Source: Prionace glauca (Eukaryota > Chordata > Chondrichthyes > Carcharhiniformes > Carcharhinidae). Taken from it: a stretch of 64,000 bases of DNA. This document shows positions 22,985 through 35,184 of this stretch, in pieces. The translations under genes were made by a program, and so were the position numbers. The stretch's first letter is position 1. Each line of letters starts with the position of its first letter. The notes below the pieces were generated by a model. The model was not told the DNA's origin. It searched no databases and worked only from the letters and a program-made list of their open reading frames with translations. Location of the stretch: assembly GCA_037974335.1 (NCBI GenBank), contig CM075760.1, positions 43,528,103 to 43,592,102 of the forward strand, in the 5' to 3' direction.

Positions 22985-23522
22985 AAAACCTCAATTCTTA
23001 ATGATGTGAGAGCTCAGCAAATGGAGAAGAACAAAACTGAAACAATTGCTACAATCTTCTGCCAGAAGTGCCGAGAGGATTTTCCATCGCGGCCTCCTCC
23101 TGAGGTCCCCAGCATCACAGATGCCAGTTTCCAAGCAGCTCAATGCCTTTCACAGGATAAGATTGTAACAGGGGTAGGCCATTCGAGCCCGGGAGCCCGC
23201 TCCACCATGCAATATGATCATGATTGATCTGTGGCCTAACCCTGTGCTGAAGAGGTTGGACACTGCAAGGATTATTGGTCCTGACAATATTTCAGCAATA
23301 ATAATGATGATTTGTGCTCTGGAGCGAGCTGCGCCCCGGTCAATCTATTAAAGTATAGCTACATCACTATCACATACCCAACAGTGTGGAAAATTAGCAG
23401 GCATGTTCTATCGCAAAAGGAAGGGCAAATATATCCAGGCCAATTATCGCCCAATGCGATCTCACTCGATCAAAATAATAGAAAGTATCGAGGATCAACC
23501 GATCAGTAATAATAATAATAAC

Positions 23523-23555
<33 letters not shown>

Positions 23556-24055
23556 CTACTCAATGAAGCTCAGTCTGGGTTCCACTCGGAGCATTCGGTT
23601 CCAGAAATCATTTAAACTTAGTCCGAATATAGTGGAAATAGTTGTTTTAATGAGGTGAGAGTGCCCACCCTCCACATCAACACAACACTTGACCGATGAT
23701 GGCATCAAGAACCCTGAGCCAATCTGCAGTCAATGGGGATCCGGGGGTAAACATTCCACTGGCTTCAGTCACACCGAGTACAGAGTAAGGTGGTTGGGGT
23801 TGTTGAAAGCCAATCAGCTCCCAGGGTATTGCTGCAGGAACTCCTCAGGATAGTGTGGCCTAATCTTCACCCTTCATTAGAAGGTCAGAAGTGGGATGTT
23901 CACTAATGATTGCACACTGTTCAGCACATTCGCGACTCCTCAGATACTGGAGTCCGTGTCCATATGCAGCAAGACTTAGAACACATTCAGGCTTTGGTTG
24001 AGGAGGGGAGAGTAACATTTACGCCACACAGTGTCAGGCAATGACCTTCTTCAAG
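22985..24055 (+). mobile_element. Second LINE family, reverse-transcriptase fragment
   Basis: Plus-strand degraded LINE. Recognisable pieces in order: 'acaggccaattatcgccca'-type DNA (NYRP motif), LLNEAQSGFHSEHS (the 'ALLSDAQFGFRQGHS'-type motif), DNA matching the region before the catalytic site, and 'cagcaagacttagaacac'. A short CR1 tail piece lies at 23165-23235. Same family as 14640-15390. Clade not assigned. Confidence 0.55.
23508..23554 (+). repeat. (AAT)n microsatellite
   Basis: About 15 AAT/ATA units with one AAC interruption, lying inside the LINE reverse-transcriptase remnant. It probably expanded from an 'aataa' stretch of the element. Confidence 0.9.
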
Positions 24056-24290
24056 GAAGAGAGATTCCTGGCATGGGTCACTGTCTGTACGGAGTCTGCA
24101 CGTTCTCCCCGTGTCTATATGGGTTTCTTCCGGGTGCTCCGTTTTCCTCCCATAGTCCAAAAGACGCCCTGGTTAGGGTGCATTGGGCCGTGCTAAATTC
24201 TCCCTCAGTGTAACCCGAACAGATGCTGGAATGTGGCGACTCGGGAATTTTCATAGTAACTTCATTGCAGTGTTAACATAAATTTATTTG
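24056..24290 (+). repeat. tRNA-derived SINE
   Basis: SINE body in plus orientation ('catgggtcactgtctgtacg', 'gcacgttctccccgtgtc', 'ccgggtgctccgttttcctc'). Its head is lost. It was inserted into the second-family LINE. Confidence 0.7.
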
Positions 24291-24299
24291 TGACGAATG

Positions 24300-25340
24300 A
24301 ACACATTTAACATTTGGGGCCCTGTGGTACCCCACTGTTAGCTGATCGTCACTCGGAAGAAGACCCATTTATTTCCACTCTCTGTTTCTTATCTGTCAAT
24401 GAATTCTATACCGAGGCCAACATATCACTCCCCATCTCACGTGCTTTCATTGGGCCTACCAATATTTTATGAAGAGCCTTCTGAAATATCTTTTGAAAGT
24501 GCAAATACACCACGTAAACTGGTTGCATCCCTCCCCCTCCCTAACCGAAAGAACCCCACTTCCCCCATCCCCACCTATTATTTACACCCTTAAAAAATGC
24601 AAGTAATTTTGTTAAGATAAACATGTCTTTCTTAAGCCCATACTGGTTTCATCAAACTCCGTCCATGCTTTCCAAATATTTTCCTATCATGGATTTGATA
24701 ACAATCTCTAACTGATGCTGAAATCAGTCTGTAATTTATCGGTTTTATTCTCCCTTTCTCTATATATATCGGGGTTACATTTGTCACCCTCTAACCTGTA
24801 GGAACTGTTTCGGCCTGTATAGAATTTTAGAAGATGGGCAGCAATGTATCCAACATTTCCTGGGCCATTTCCTTCCATATTCTGGGATTACCAGGCCCCA
24901 GTGACCAACCAGAATTTCACCCTATTATTTTCCCCAGAATGATTTTACTAATACTGGTTTCCCTCAATACCGTCTTACAACTACCCCCTTGGTTCCCGAA
25001 CATTTCTGGGATGAATCTTGTGTGAAGGTAGTGTCAAACTTAGAGTTCTATTCATTCAATATTTCTTTATTCCCCAATATACATTCCCTGGATTCGGGCT
25101 CTAAGGAATTTACATTTAACTTAACCAATCCTTCTCTCTTCAGATATTGATATAAACGGTTCTAATAAATTTTTATGTTCCCTGCAATTTTACTCCCATT
25201 TTCTATTTCCCCCTCGATTATTTGGACTTTTTTTTGTTGAATTTTAAATCGCTCTGAAACCTCAGGCTTGTTTCTTCTTCTGGTAATTTTATCTATCTTT
25301 TAACTAAGAAGTAACATTTCCTCCCCTGAAAGACATCCGA
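24300..25340 (-). mobile_element. Old CR1 copy, part 2
   Basis: Minus-strand old CR1, equivalent to the ORF2 reverse transcriptase and the region before it (for example 'ggtaccccactgttagc', 'aggccccagtgaccaacc'). Many substitutions; no long frame. Likely the 5' continuation of 21690-22560. Confidence 0.6.
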
Positions 25341-27299
25341 GAAAAAGATGAGCTTTGACCATATATGATTTTCACAGTAACTTCATTACAGTGTGAATGT
25401 AAACCTATATGTGACGAAGAAATAAACTTCAAACCTTTAAATACACACGATGTCTTTATCAATAAACTGAGCTGAAATTCCCCAGCTACCAGGGTGGAAC
25501 TGGAACTCCTGTCCCAAGCTTCTGGAATACTAGCTTAATAATGATATTGCTATACTACCCCCGAGACTGAAATATCATCACATTTATTAATGGAATAATT
25601 GAACATTCAGTACTGGGTCACAGGTTGGATCGCGAGGTATCTTGTGGGAATTTAATACATTACCATTTGACTCAGAAATTATGTTGTTTCCTTTCTGAAC
25701 TGATCACAGATGTGTTTTGGCATGATGACATTTACCTCAGTGTGCCTAAAGTCTGAGATCTATGTCCAATATTACACTATACATTTATAGCACGAATACA
25801 TTACAAATTAATTTATGCGACATTAGGTTATTTCTCCGGTTATGTACACTGAGCCATCTCTCTATTTATGAGACATTAGTTCCTCTCAATTAGTATGAGA
25901 GTAGATCATCGATCTGATCCTATTACATCTGATCCTATCTCTGTTTATGTTACACAGGATTTGTATATTTACATACATCTCTGCTAATTCAACACATGAC
26001 CATGTATATGTTGTCTGGCATTTAACTGTCAGAAGCAAGTCTTCTCCTGGCCTTGAGTCTTATTCTGACAGAATGACAGTGATTCATGGGAATCCATGTC
26101 AAAGTTCCATCAATTCATGAAATGACAAGGGGGAACAGGTGAGGTAGAGAAGGTCATATCGGGCTTGACGTTAATCGTGTATAAGCTGCACTATCAGAAC
26201 AGGTGAACACTTGGTTTGGTTCCCTTAGAACTGAGCAGTTTATGGGAGATTTAGTACAGACGCTCAAAGTGATGAATAGGAATGTTTTACTCATTAGAAA
26301 GAGACTGTTACTCACTGGCAAGAGGGCAGTATACAGAAGATTGATTACAATGCACTAGGATATGTCTCTTTATGTACTGAGTTTGACTCACTTGAATGAT
26401 TATTGCAACAGATCTCATATTTGTTTACATTGCATAAAATGCCGCTTTATTTATTCTATTTGCGTTGTACCAGAGCCAGTCTTTAATTATATGACAGTAG
26501 TTCTTGTCTCTTTTTACACTACATTCGGTTATTTCTCTCGTCATGCCACCCTCGGCCATTTCTCTATTTGTGCTGCATTAGATCCTCTCAAATAATACGA
26601 CAGTAGACCACGGATCTGTTCATATTTCATCAGATCTCATCTCTTTTTTATATTACACGGGATTTGTCTCTTTGAATGACACCAACATCTGTCTCTGTTA
26701 ATCTAACATACGACCATGAATATGTTGCCTGCCGAGATATTATCAATTCCGATATAATATGGGTGTGCCTGTCTGACACTAATCATTCTTGATTGGAGCA
26801 GTAAGTTTAATTTTTACTAATTTCGATAAGTGGCTGCGAGAAAAATCTAATTGCTCTGTTATTGTGTGAGTCAGTTTGAACAATTTCTCAGTGATTCACT
26901 GATGTTCGGGGACAGGTCAATATCTTAATAATCGTACAGTGCTCATTACAATATCTTCAAACAACCACCGTTGTGATACATTTTATTAGTTGAATATTGC
27001 ACTGCACTGTGTCAATTTGACACAGACTTTAGAGATAAAGATTGACCTGTCTTATTTATAGCGCTCAACAGATTCACTGACAGTGTGAGACAGAATTCTG
27101 TACTCGCAATATCGCCAGATGGGCTCCCACAGGCTAAATATCTATCCACTCATTAATTACTCATCTGTTTCAGAGAGAAATAAAACGAAATCGCCGCAGA
27201 ACGAGTGTTGACAGTTAGGTTATGTTTGAATATATATATATATGTATATTCTGTAATTTGTATTGTTACCTTCGAAATTATTTTTCACTTTCGGATGTC
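25341..27299 (+). repeat. Degenerate blocks of a 'tctctgtttatattac' repeat
   Basis: No gene. Blocks at 25740-26040, 26340-26745 and again at 27690-27860 share long alignable phrases, e.g. 'atgaccatgtatatgttg' against 'acgaccatgaatatgttg', and 'gacagtagaccacggatctg' against 'gagagtagatcatcgatctg'. Inside the blocks a core of the type 'tctctgtttatattaca' recurs. 27227-27245 is a short (AT)n run. Confidence 0.5.
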
Positions 27300-27480
27300 T
27301 TCATCTGCCTATGCCTAAGCTTTGTAATTCCCTCCCTAAGTCTCCTTATTTCACTTTCCTCGTCTAAGTCAATCCATAAAACTGTCCCTGTATTGGCCAT
27401 CCTTTCAGTCACCTGTTCAAATATCTCGTTGGTCAAAAGCAAGATGCTGTGGGTGCCCGAGATCCGAACACAAAATGCTA
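27300..27480 (+). mobile_element. Short LINE 3' remnant
   Basis: DNA such as 'gtaattccctccctaagtc' and 'cctttcagtcacctgttcaa' resembles a C-terminal LINE piece widespread in shark DNA. It is short and decayed. Confidence 0.4.
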
Positions 27481-27522
27481 GAAACACTCGTGGATCATTC
27501 TTCATCAGTGGAATGGTTTACG

Positions 27523-27523
27523 G

Positions 27524-27556
<33 letters not shown>

Positions 27557-27665
27557 CCCCCGCCTCTGCCCCTGCCTCCCTCTCTCTCTCTCTCTCTCTC
27601 TGAGTCTCTCTCTCCCCCCACGTCTGCCCCTGCCTCCTTCTCTCTCTGTCTCTCCCTCTCTCTCG
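27523..27665 (+). repeat. (TC)n-rich microsatellite
   Basis: Imperfect polypyrimidine tract of TC units with CCCC interruptions, in two similar halves. Arg/Glu-rich frames over it on the minus strand are products of the repeat. Confidence 0.9.
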
Positions 27666-28239
27666 CACATACATTTGTTGTAGACATGTACAGCAAGACA
27701 CTGGGCCTTGTGTCTTTATTTACTGCATGCGACTCATTTGAATCATCATTTCAATAGACCTTATATTTGTTTATATTACATGACACACCATTCCATTTAT
27801 TATTGTATGATGACATGCCGTGATAATTGCTACAAATCATCATTTCTGAGTTTTTGTTCAGCCAAGAGGCCATTTCTGTTACATTGGGCTCCATCTCAGA
27901 TATGATTGTGTCAGGCTCTGTGTCATGCACTACTGAACACATCCGTGCCTTACTTTGTGTTATATTGGACACTAATAATAAAGCCAACACTGTCTTAGTA
28001 ACTGGTTTTCTATAAAATGCGTTTGACAGATGGAAAAAAAGAACAGAACGAGATGAAAAGATGGAAATTAGCTTTAAAAATGTAATGGGGTTCGAAGAAT
28101 GTGTTTCGTCTTGTTAATAACTACTGGGAGTTGTTCATCATATTTAATTGCTCTCGCATTTCCTGGAATATTTTATTGAAAGTTTGGAATGAAACTTGTA
28201 ACATCCTCTTGTTCAAAAGAGATTGAGGAACAGAATGAA
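27666..28239. other. Non-coding stretch
   Basis: 27690-27860 is the third block of the repeat described for 25341-27299. The rest is unrecognised. Confidence 0.4.
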
Positions 28240-28460
28240 TGTATGTCACATTGCACTGCAAATGGACACTAAAGGACAATTCAACATGGCCACTCCAACT
28301 AACCTGTACATCTTTGGACTGTAGGAAGAAAGCAGTAAACCTGGAGGAAACCCACGCACATACGGGATGAATGTGTAAACACCACACAGTTACACAAGGC
28401 TTATATGGAACCTGTGTCCCTAACAGTGTGAGGTACCAGTGCTAATCACTGTGTAAATAA
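28240..28460 (-). repeat. tRNA-derived SINE
   Basis: Minus-strand SINE body ('catctttggactgtaggaag', 'ggaggaaacccacgcacat') with a decayed head near 28455. Confidence 0.7.
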
Positions 28461-29589
28461 TTGCTATTAATTTTAAGCATGATATTGTAATTTATTCAGT
28501 ATTCTATGTCTCAGTCAATAAATAAAGTTAATAAATGGCCCTGGACGCTCTTGAGTGTGATGTACACCTGGTCATTCCGCTGCCAAGGCAATGCATCTTT
28601 CAAATGATTCACTGAACTTCTCTCTTTCTCTGTCTCACACTGAACCTAAATCAGATAACCTCTCTCCTCTCTCTCAGTCTCCATTAACTCACACAGGTTC
28701 CCAGGAGACGGATCTGACTCCAAGACTATTTCTTTCTTCTTCCTTAAGGCACCTTGTGACTGAAAAGATGAAGCACAAAAATCTCAGGAGAGGTAAATTC
28801 ATTGTAGGAACTTAACCATTTCACTCAATTAACCTCTCTCCTCTATTTCTCACACACAACACTTTCTATTTCGGAATACCTCTGCGGATAAAAATGTTGC
28901 TTTAATTTTCCCCCTTTTCCCTCAATGGTAACCTTCAGTCCATCTTCCCTTCAATTAATCTGTTTAAACCCCAAATATGGCCATTTTCTTGAATCATTAA
29001 TATGGGAATGGGGGTGACTGTAATGCTGAGACCGGCAGCAATCTGTGTGACTGTTCTTGATGCTTTCAGAGTGAGTTCACCCTCACAGGCAGGAAGACTG
29101 TTCACGGTGATAACATCAAACTGGCCCCGGTTGTTTCATTCTCAGGTAACACAACTTCCTGTTTCTCTGCTGCCGGTTCCAAACCGCACATCTCACTTCC
29201 GAGCAGAAAATAAATCCAGAGACCACAATCTGGTGAGAACATCTGTCAGTGCGGCATATATCTGCCCACAGAGTCAGGGCAGAGTCAGACAGGTCACATT
29301 GCGGTGACATTTACAAATGAGCCTGGTGTGATCTGGTTAAAGTTTCCATTCCTGGACATAACTGGATGGTCAGTGGATCAATCACTGAACTCCCCCGGGA
29401 TCTGTGAAGGGAGGGAATGATAGCTGTTATCTTTCGTCGTTTGATCATTTTCTCTCCATCTGCTATTTATTTTTGTTCCTCAGCTTTTATCTGTCAGCCC
29501 CCACCCCCCCCCCCCCCGCCGGTTTGCTTTCTCCTAACTCTCCCGCTGTCTCTATCTCCTTGCCAGTCTTTTCAACACATTTATTAGTG
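28461..29589. other. Non-coding stretch with a C tract
   Basis: No gene or known repeat recognised. 29497-29518 is a near-pure C tract. The frame at 29002-29307 (101 codons) has no motif and a shadow frame opposite it. Confidence 0.4.
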
Positions 29590-30062
29590 TTCATAAGAAC
29601 ATAAGAACATAAGAAATAGGAGCAGGAGTAGGCCATCTAGCCCTTCGAGCCTGCCCCGCCATTCAATAAGATCATGGCTGATCTGTCGCTGCTCAGTTCC
29701 ACTTTCCCGCCCTCTCCCCATAACCCTTAATCCCCTCTCTTATCAAAAACTCATCAACCCGCGTCTTAAAAATATTTAGCGAGGCAGTCTCCACCACTTC
29801 AACGGGCAGAGAATTGCAGAGATTCACCACCCTTTGAGTGAAGAAATTCGTCCTCAATTCTGTTCTAAACCGCCCCCCTTTTATCTTGAGGCTGTGCCCC
29901 CTAGTCCTACTGTCTTTTTTGAGCGGGAAGAGTCTCTCCACCTCTATCCTAGCCATCCCATTCATCATCTTATACGTCTCAATGAGATCTCCCCTCATTC
30001 TTCTAAACTCTAACGAGTACAAGCCCAGTTTATTCAGCCTCTCCTCATAGCTCAACCCCCTT
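29590..30062 (-). mobile_element. CR1 3' fragment (copy C subfamily)
   Basis: Encodes 120 codons of the ORF2 C-terminus (YSLEFRRMRGDLIETYKMM, FFTQRVVNLCNSLPVEVVE) and ends in TTCTTATG units. Strongly 5'-truncated. It closely resembles 20138-20560. Confidence 0.85.
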
Positions 30063-30611
30063 TGCTAGAAGTTACTGTACACCTTCAGAATGCTGGTTAG
30101 CAGTGCTTTGCGTCTGTTGCATTTTAGACCATGTTCTAGTTGTAATGGGATTATTTGATTTGCTGATTGTATCATCATCATGATTTGACATCTGTTTCAT
30201 TGCATTGTCATGCCATTTGGTGTTCATAATCATGAAGTTGTGATTGGGTTAATTAAAAGGAGAATCTTTCAACTGGGGGACGGTCAGCAACCAATGGGCA
30301 CAAATTTATTTTATTGAGCAGCGAGACAGAAAGATAAGTGTTTACTTTTACACAGGAGTTGTGATGAACTGGAATGAACAGCTTGGAAGGGTGATGGAAT
30401 TAGATTTCACAGAAACTTTGGAAAATACATTCGATATCTCCTTCATGGGGTGAAGCTTTGAAGGATTCTCAAGAATGGGAAAATTTTAAGGTTCATCTAT
30501 ATCAGTGTCCCAGCATCCTTTTTGTGTCTCTCCCTGTCCTTCATTAAAACGGAATAAAATGAAATATTTATACAACTATCGCCTTGTGCTAATCTTATCT
30601 TTTGACAGCAC
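30063..30611. other. Non-coding stretch
   Basis: No gene. 30270-30440 resembles a short old CR1 3'-terminal remnant but is too degraded to assign. Confidence 0.35.
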
Positions 30612-30873
30612 CTGTGTGTTGTGTGTGTGAGTGTGTGCGTGTGTGTATGTGTGTGTGAGTGTGTGTTTGTGTATGTGTGTGTGTTTGTGTGTGTTTATGT
30701 TTGTGCGTGTTTGTGTGTGTTTGTGTGTGTTTGTGTTTGTGTGTTTTTGTGTGTGTGTATGTGTGGGTGTGTGTGTGTGGGTGTGTGTGTTCGTGTGTGT
30801 GTGTATGTGTGGGTGTGTGTGTGTGCGTGTGTGTGTGTGGGTGTGTGTGTGTGGGTGTGTGTGTGTGTGTGGA
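30612..30873 (+). repeat. GT-rich microsatellite
   Basis: About 260 bp of (GT)n with regular TTGT, GTAT and GGGT variants. Val/Cys-rich frames over it on plus and Thr/His-rich frames on minus are artefacts of the repeat. Confidence 0.95.
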
Positions 30874-31187
30874 AGAGCCAGGACCCATTCCGAAAGTCGA
30901 TTCTATTTACAAAACATCACTTTGAACAGATGAGCATCGGATCAAACTTTTTTTTTAGGAAAAACACAATAATCCTTAACATTTATTGCACAGCTTTTCT
31001 CCCTCCGATGAGGGTTTCATAGTTCGTCGTTTCAGTACTCGTGAATGCAAGCCTCAGTCAGGTGGAGTCAGTCACTCTTGCGGTTGTGGTAGGGTTTCCA
31101 ATCCGTGTTTGCCAAACAAATCCCTGCCTCACTCCTCATGACAAAGAAACCTGCTCTCAGGCCCCAGAAATGATTTCTTCCTTATAT
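30874..31187. other. Non-coding stretch
   Basis: Short unique-looking stretch between two tandem arrays. Nothing recognised. Confidence 0.35.
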
Positions 31188-31692
31188 CAGGTCCCACTCT
31201 GATTCCGGGCCCAGCTGTCTCTGTCAGTGATACACTGGGGCCAGTCAGTCACATTGTAATGTTCTAATTCTCCGGTTCCAATCTGACTCCGGGCCCAGCT
31301 ATCTCTGCTTGTGATACACTGGGGCCAGTCAGTCACATTGTAATGTTCTAATTCTCAGGTCCCAGTCTGACTCCGGGCCCAGCTCTCTCTGTCAGTGATA
31401 CACTGGAGCCAGTCATTCACATTGTAATGTTCTAATTCTCAGGTCCCTGTCTGACTCCGGGCCCAGCTGTCTCTGTCAGTGATACACTGGGGCCACTCAT
31501 TCACATTGTAATGTTCTAATTCTCAGGTCCCAGTCTGACTCCGGGCCCAGCTGTCTCTGTCAGTGATACACTGGAGCCAGTCATTCACATTGTAATGTTC
31601 TAATTCTCAGGTTCCAGTCTGACTCCGGGCCCAGCTGTCTCTGTCAGTGATACACTGGAGCCAGTCATTCAAATTATAATGTTCTAATTCTC
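31188..31692 (+). repeat. 84-bp minisatellite, six copies
   Basis: Six head-to-tail copies of an 84-bp unit: 505 bp in total, i.e. 6.0 units. Each unit contains 'tccgggcccagct', 'gtgatacactgg', 'gccagtca' (or 'gccagtcatt') and 'attgtaatgttctaattct'. Copies differ at only a few sites, so the array is recent or homogenised. No long frame spans it. Confidence 0.92.
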
Positions 31693-32464
31693 TATGATTA
31701 TTTTTGGAAACCGTAACCCAATCCATTGTGAATTAGAACCTGCATCAGATTTTGCTGCATTTGACCCCTGCCTGTCATTATTGGACAAATCACTTTTTCT
31801 AGAATGATCACACGCACAAAAACTGTTTATGTATATGTTATATCATGTTCTGTCTCTCTTACTCTGGATAACTCATACGTTGGTTTACGTGATTCTCCCA
31901 GCTTATGTCATCATTGCGCGAGCATATCTGTCTATATTAGATTAGATTCTTCTTCTGTTGTTGGAGCATTATGTTTAATCATTTATAGGATGTGGGCAGC
32001 ACTGACATCTGTTGCCCTTCTCTGATTGCACCTGACAATGTGGTGATGAGCTGCTATCTTGAACCGCTGCAGTCCTTGTTCACCAGGTGATATCACTGTT
32101 TATAACACATAAGGTCTGGCCACTCTTATGATGCACCTGATCCTGATTCATCGCATTACCTAGACTGTACAATCTATACACAGTAGAAGATGTTTAGGGT
32201 GGTTACCATGGAATTGGTGAAGGTAACGGTTAAACAGAAATATTGTTCCTTATCTGGAGAGGAGCAGATGTTTCAATCCTTTGCATCAATAGAAATAAGA
32301 AGTCTGAGAATTACAGGTGGAATTATCTCCTGTCGGCTATATATCCAGGGTCATTTTCATTACCATTTTCACAAATCAGCACACAATTGAGTCCTATATC
32401 AGGAAGTTTAATGAGACATTGAGAAGAACATTTTTCATAATCTCCCGGTCATTCGAGACGTGAT
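31693..32464. other. Non-coding stretch
   Basis: Contains at least one more 'tgtctctcttactctggat' and 'tctgtctatatta' phrase of the degenerate repeat. No gene. Confidence 0.35.
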
Positions 32465-33165
32465 TTATCCATTTTCCAACAGATCTCTAAAGACAGATAA
32501 GTCATCACCGGGAACAAAATAGTGAGGCTGCAATAATTTTATATGCAAGAGCACACAACAGAAGGGTTGTCAGTAAATAATTACATATTAAACGTTCTTC
32601 AGTTGAAACACATGAACTGTTTGGTGTTTTCATGCACTCATGGAAGACAGAGATGGGTTGAAGGTTATCACTGGGAAAACTGAAGGGGAATTGCTAAAAA
32701 AAAAAATCATTTCTCCAAAGGGGGTTATCAGAAAATAGAATACTTAAAATAAGTAAACACACAAATGTTTATGACGTTTGTTAGACATAAAACCATAAAA
32801 TTTCTACAGTTCAGAAGAAAGGCCATCTGGCCCACCGAGTCTGCATCCCACCCCAGGTCCTCCGCTCTGCCCTATCCCCATTAGCCCCACACATTTACCA
32901 TGGCTATTCCACATATTCTGAGGGAAAATAACAGGCAATTTTGCATGGCGAATCCAACTAATACTATCCGTTGCATATAATCGAGAGACTGGTTACGTGC
33001 AGTAATATTGAGACAGGGCCGAATACACCAGATATCAATATAGCACCTGTACTAATATAGATGCAGACTGGGCCCAGTTTAGCCATTACTGAGAGGGTGT
33101 ATACAGTATCTAACACTCTCTAACCAGCGTGGCATTTTCTCATATAAGCAGAGACATGCCATACT
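32465..33165. repeat. Left arm of a 0.7-kb inverted repeat
   Basis: Reverse-complement counterpart of 42160-42870. Matching phrases (one strand) include 'ccaacagatctctaaagaca', 'gaacaaaatagtgaggc', 'cacatgaactgtttggtgtt', 'aactgaaggggaattgctaa' and 'gactgggcccag'. It includes a SINE tail piece present in both arms. Confidence 0.85.
32787..32965 (-). repeat. SINE tail fragment inside the left arm
   Basis: Minus-strand 3' part of a tRNA-derived SINE ('ggcccaccgagtctgcatcc', 'ctgccctatccccattagcc'). Its head is missing. The matching fragment is at 42370-42545, so it was present before the arms were copied. Confidence 0.7.
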
Positions 33166-33774
33166 CAAACAACTGGGATTTTGCTGAGTACAGAATCAAC
33201 TGAGATTATTGTCATATAATCAGAAATATGATTTCGTGTTATATAAAATGGGTCACGTTTAGGATGGACCAAGACTGAGTCTGTTACAGAAATAACAGAC
33301 GATCTTCTCGATCTTGTCGTACCAAAAATATGTAGTTTCACTGCCATCTCCTGGACTAGCCTTGCTATTGCAGGAGTTGTCAAATGCTGATTTTAGTTGC
33401 TGTTTCTCATTCTTTCATGGGCTGTGTATCCAGCTGGTAAGGCCAGCATATATTGGCAATCGCTAATACACTGAATTTACTGGTTTTCTAGACCATCATA
33501 AAAAGCACGTAATAGCCAAGCACGTGTGCGCCTAGAGTCACCTCTGGGCTAAACTGGGAAATGATGGAAAGTTTTCTTTTCTGCGGGGCATTAGAGAATC
33601 TGATATATTTCAAGTCATGGCCGCAATCACGGAAATGACCTTTACATTCAAAATTGTAATTGCATTTTGAAGTCTGTTGTAGTTGGGCTTGAATATTTAT
33701 CTTGAGAAATTGGCCTACCCTCACAGAGATATTACCACTCTGCTACTGTCACCCTTTCAACATTGATAAAGTAC
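33166..33774. other. Non-coding stretch
   Basis: No gene or repeat recognised. Confidence 0.35.
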
Positions 33775-34085
33775 TTACAGCAGAGAAGAAGGCCATTTTG
33801 AAGCGTCATGTGTGTGTTGGCCCTCGAAAGGAGCAATTCGTCCAATAACACTCTGGACCCCACAGTCTAGCATTTTGTTCATTTTCAGACAATTATCCAA
33901 TCCCATTTTGAACCCATTAATTGGCGCTGCCTGCACCACACTCTCAAACAGCACATTCCAGATCTGGATCACTCACTGTCTGACAATGTTTTTCCTGATG
34001 TCTCCATGTTTCTTCCACCAATTTACTTCAACCCGCTCCCTCTGTGTCAAGATCCTTCTGCCACTGAACAGTTCCTCTCTATCTA
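33775..34085 (-). mobile_element. Old CR1 copy, left part
   Basis: Decayed minus-strand CR1 3' region ('cacattccagatctggatc' type). It resumes at 35185 after the insertion of a younger CR1: 'cctctctatctac' before the insert fits 'tactctgtcaagacccctca' after it. Confidence 0.6.
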
Positions 34086-35184
34086 CAGATGTATGGGATT
34101 GGGGGTGATCTAGGTAATTGGATCAGGAATTGGCTAGCAGATAGGAGACAGAGAGTGGTGGTTGATGGGAAATATTCGTCATGGAATTCGGTTACAAGTG
34201 GTGTGCCTCAGGGATCTGTTTTGGGGCCACTGCTGTTTGTAATTTTTATTAATGATCTGGATGAGGGTATAGTTGGGTGGATTAGTAAGTTTGCTGATGA
34301 CACCAAAGTCGGAGGTGTGGTAGATTGTGAGGAAGGGTGTCATAGTTTGCAGGATGACTTAGATAGGTTGCAGAGCTGGGCTGAGAGGTGGCGGATGGAG
34401 TTTAATGTGGAGAAGTGTGAGGTAATTCATTTCGGTAGGAATAACAGATGTGTTGAGTATAGGGCTAACGGGAGGACTTTGAATAGTGTGGAGGAGCAGA
34501 GGGATCTAGGTGTATGTGTACATAGATCCCTGAAAGTTGGGAATCAAGTGGATAAGGTTGTTAAGAAGGCATACGGAGTTTTGGCGTTTATTGGTAGGGG
34601 GATTGAATTTAGGAGTCGCAGCGTCATGATGCAACTGTACACATCTCTGGTGCGGCCGCACTTGGAGTTTTGTGTGCAGTTCTGGTCCTCACATTACAGG
34701 AAGGATGTGGAGGCTTTGGAGAGGGTGCAGAGGAGGTTGACCAGGATGTTGCCTGGTATGGAGGGGAGATCCTATGAGGAGAGATTGAGAGATTTGGGGT
34801 TGTTTTCGCTGGAAAGAAGGCGGCTAAGAGGGGATCTCATTGAAACATATAAGATGATTAGAGGTTTAGACAGGGTAGATAGTGATAGCCTTTTTCCTAG
34901 GATGGAGAAAGCTAGCACGAGGGGGCACGATTTAAATTAAGGGGGGGTAGTTATAGGACAGATGTCAGGGGTAGGTTCTTTACCCAGAGGGTGGTGAGGG
35001 ACTGGAATGCCCTGCCAGCTGCAGTTGTAAATGCACCTAGTTTGGGGGCGTTTAAAAGATCTGTGGATAGGTTTATGGATGAAAAGGGATTGGTTTAGGC
35101 TAGTGGGTCATTGTTTTGTAACTGGTCGGCGCAACATCGTGGGCCGAAGGGCCTGTTCTGCGCTGTAATGTTCTATGTTCTATG
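34086..35184 (+). mobile_element. Young CR1 copy, 5'-truncated
   Basis: CR1 ORF2 from the middle of the reverse transcriptase (GIGGDLGNWIRNWLADRRQR) through SGVPQGSVLGPLLF, FADDTKVGG and the thumb, to the C-terminus and a 3' end of TTCTATG repeats. About 15 differences from the matching part of 38590-41050 over 1.1 kb (about 98.6 percent by eye). One T is missing near 34930, which ends the 283-codon frame early; the remainder continues in another frame. Nested in an older CR1. Confidence 0.92.

Noticed and set aside
27495-27701. Arg/Glu-rich minus-strand frames
   Set aside because: They arise from the TC microsatellite.
30595-31022. Several Val/Cys-rich and His/Thr-rich frames
   Set aside because: They are translations of the GT-rich microsatellite.
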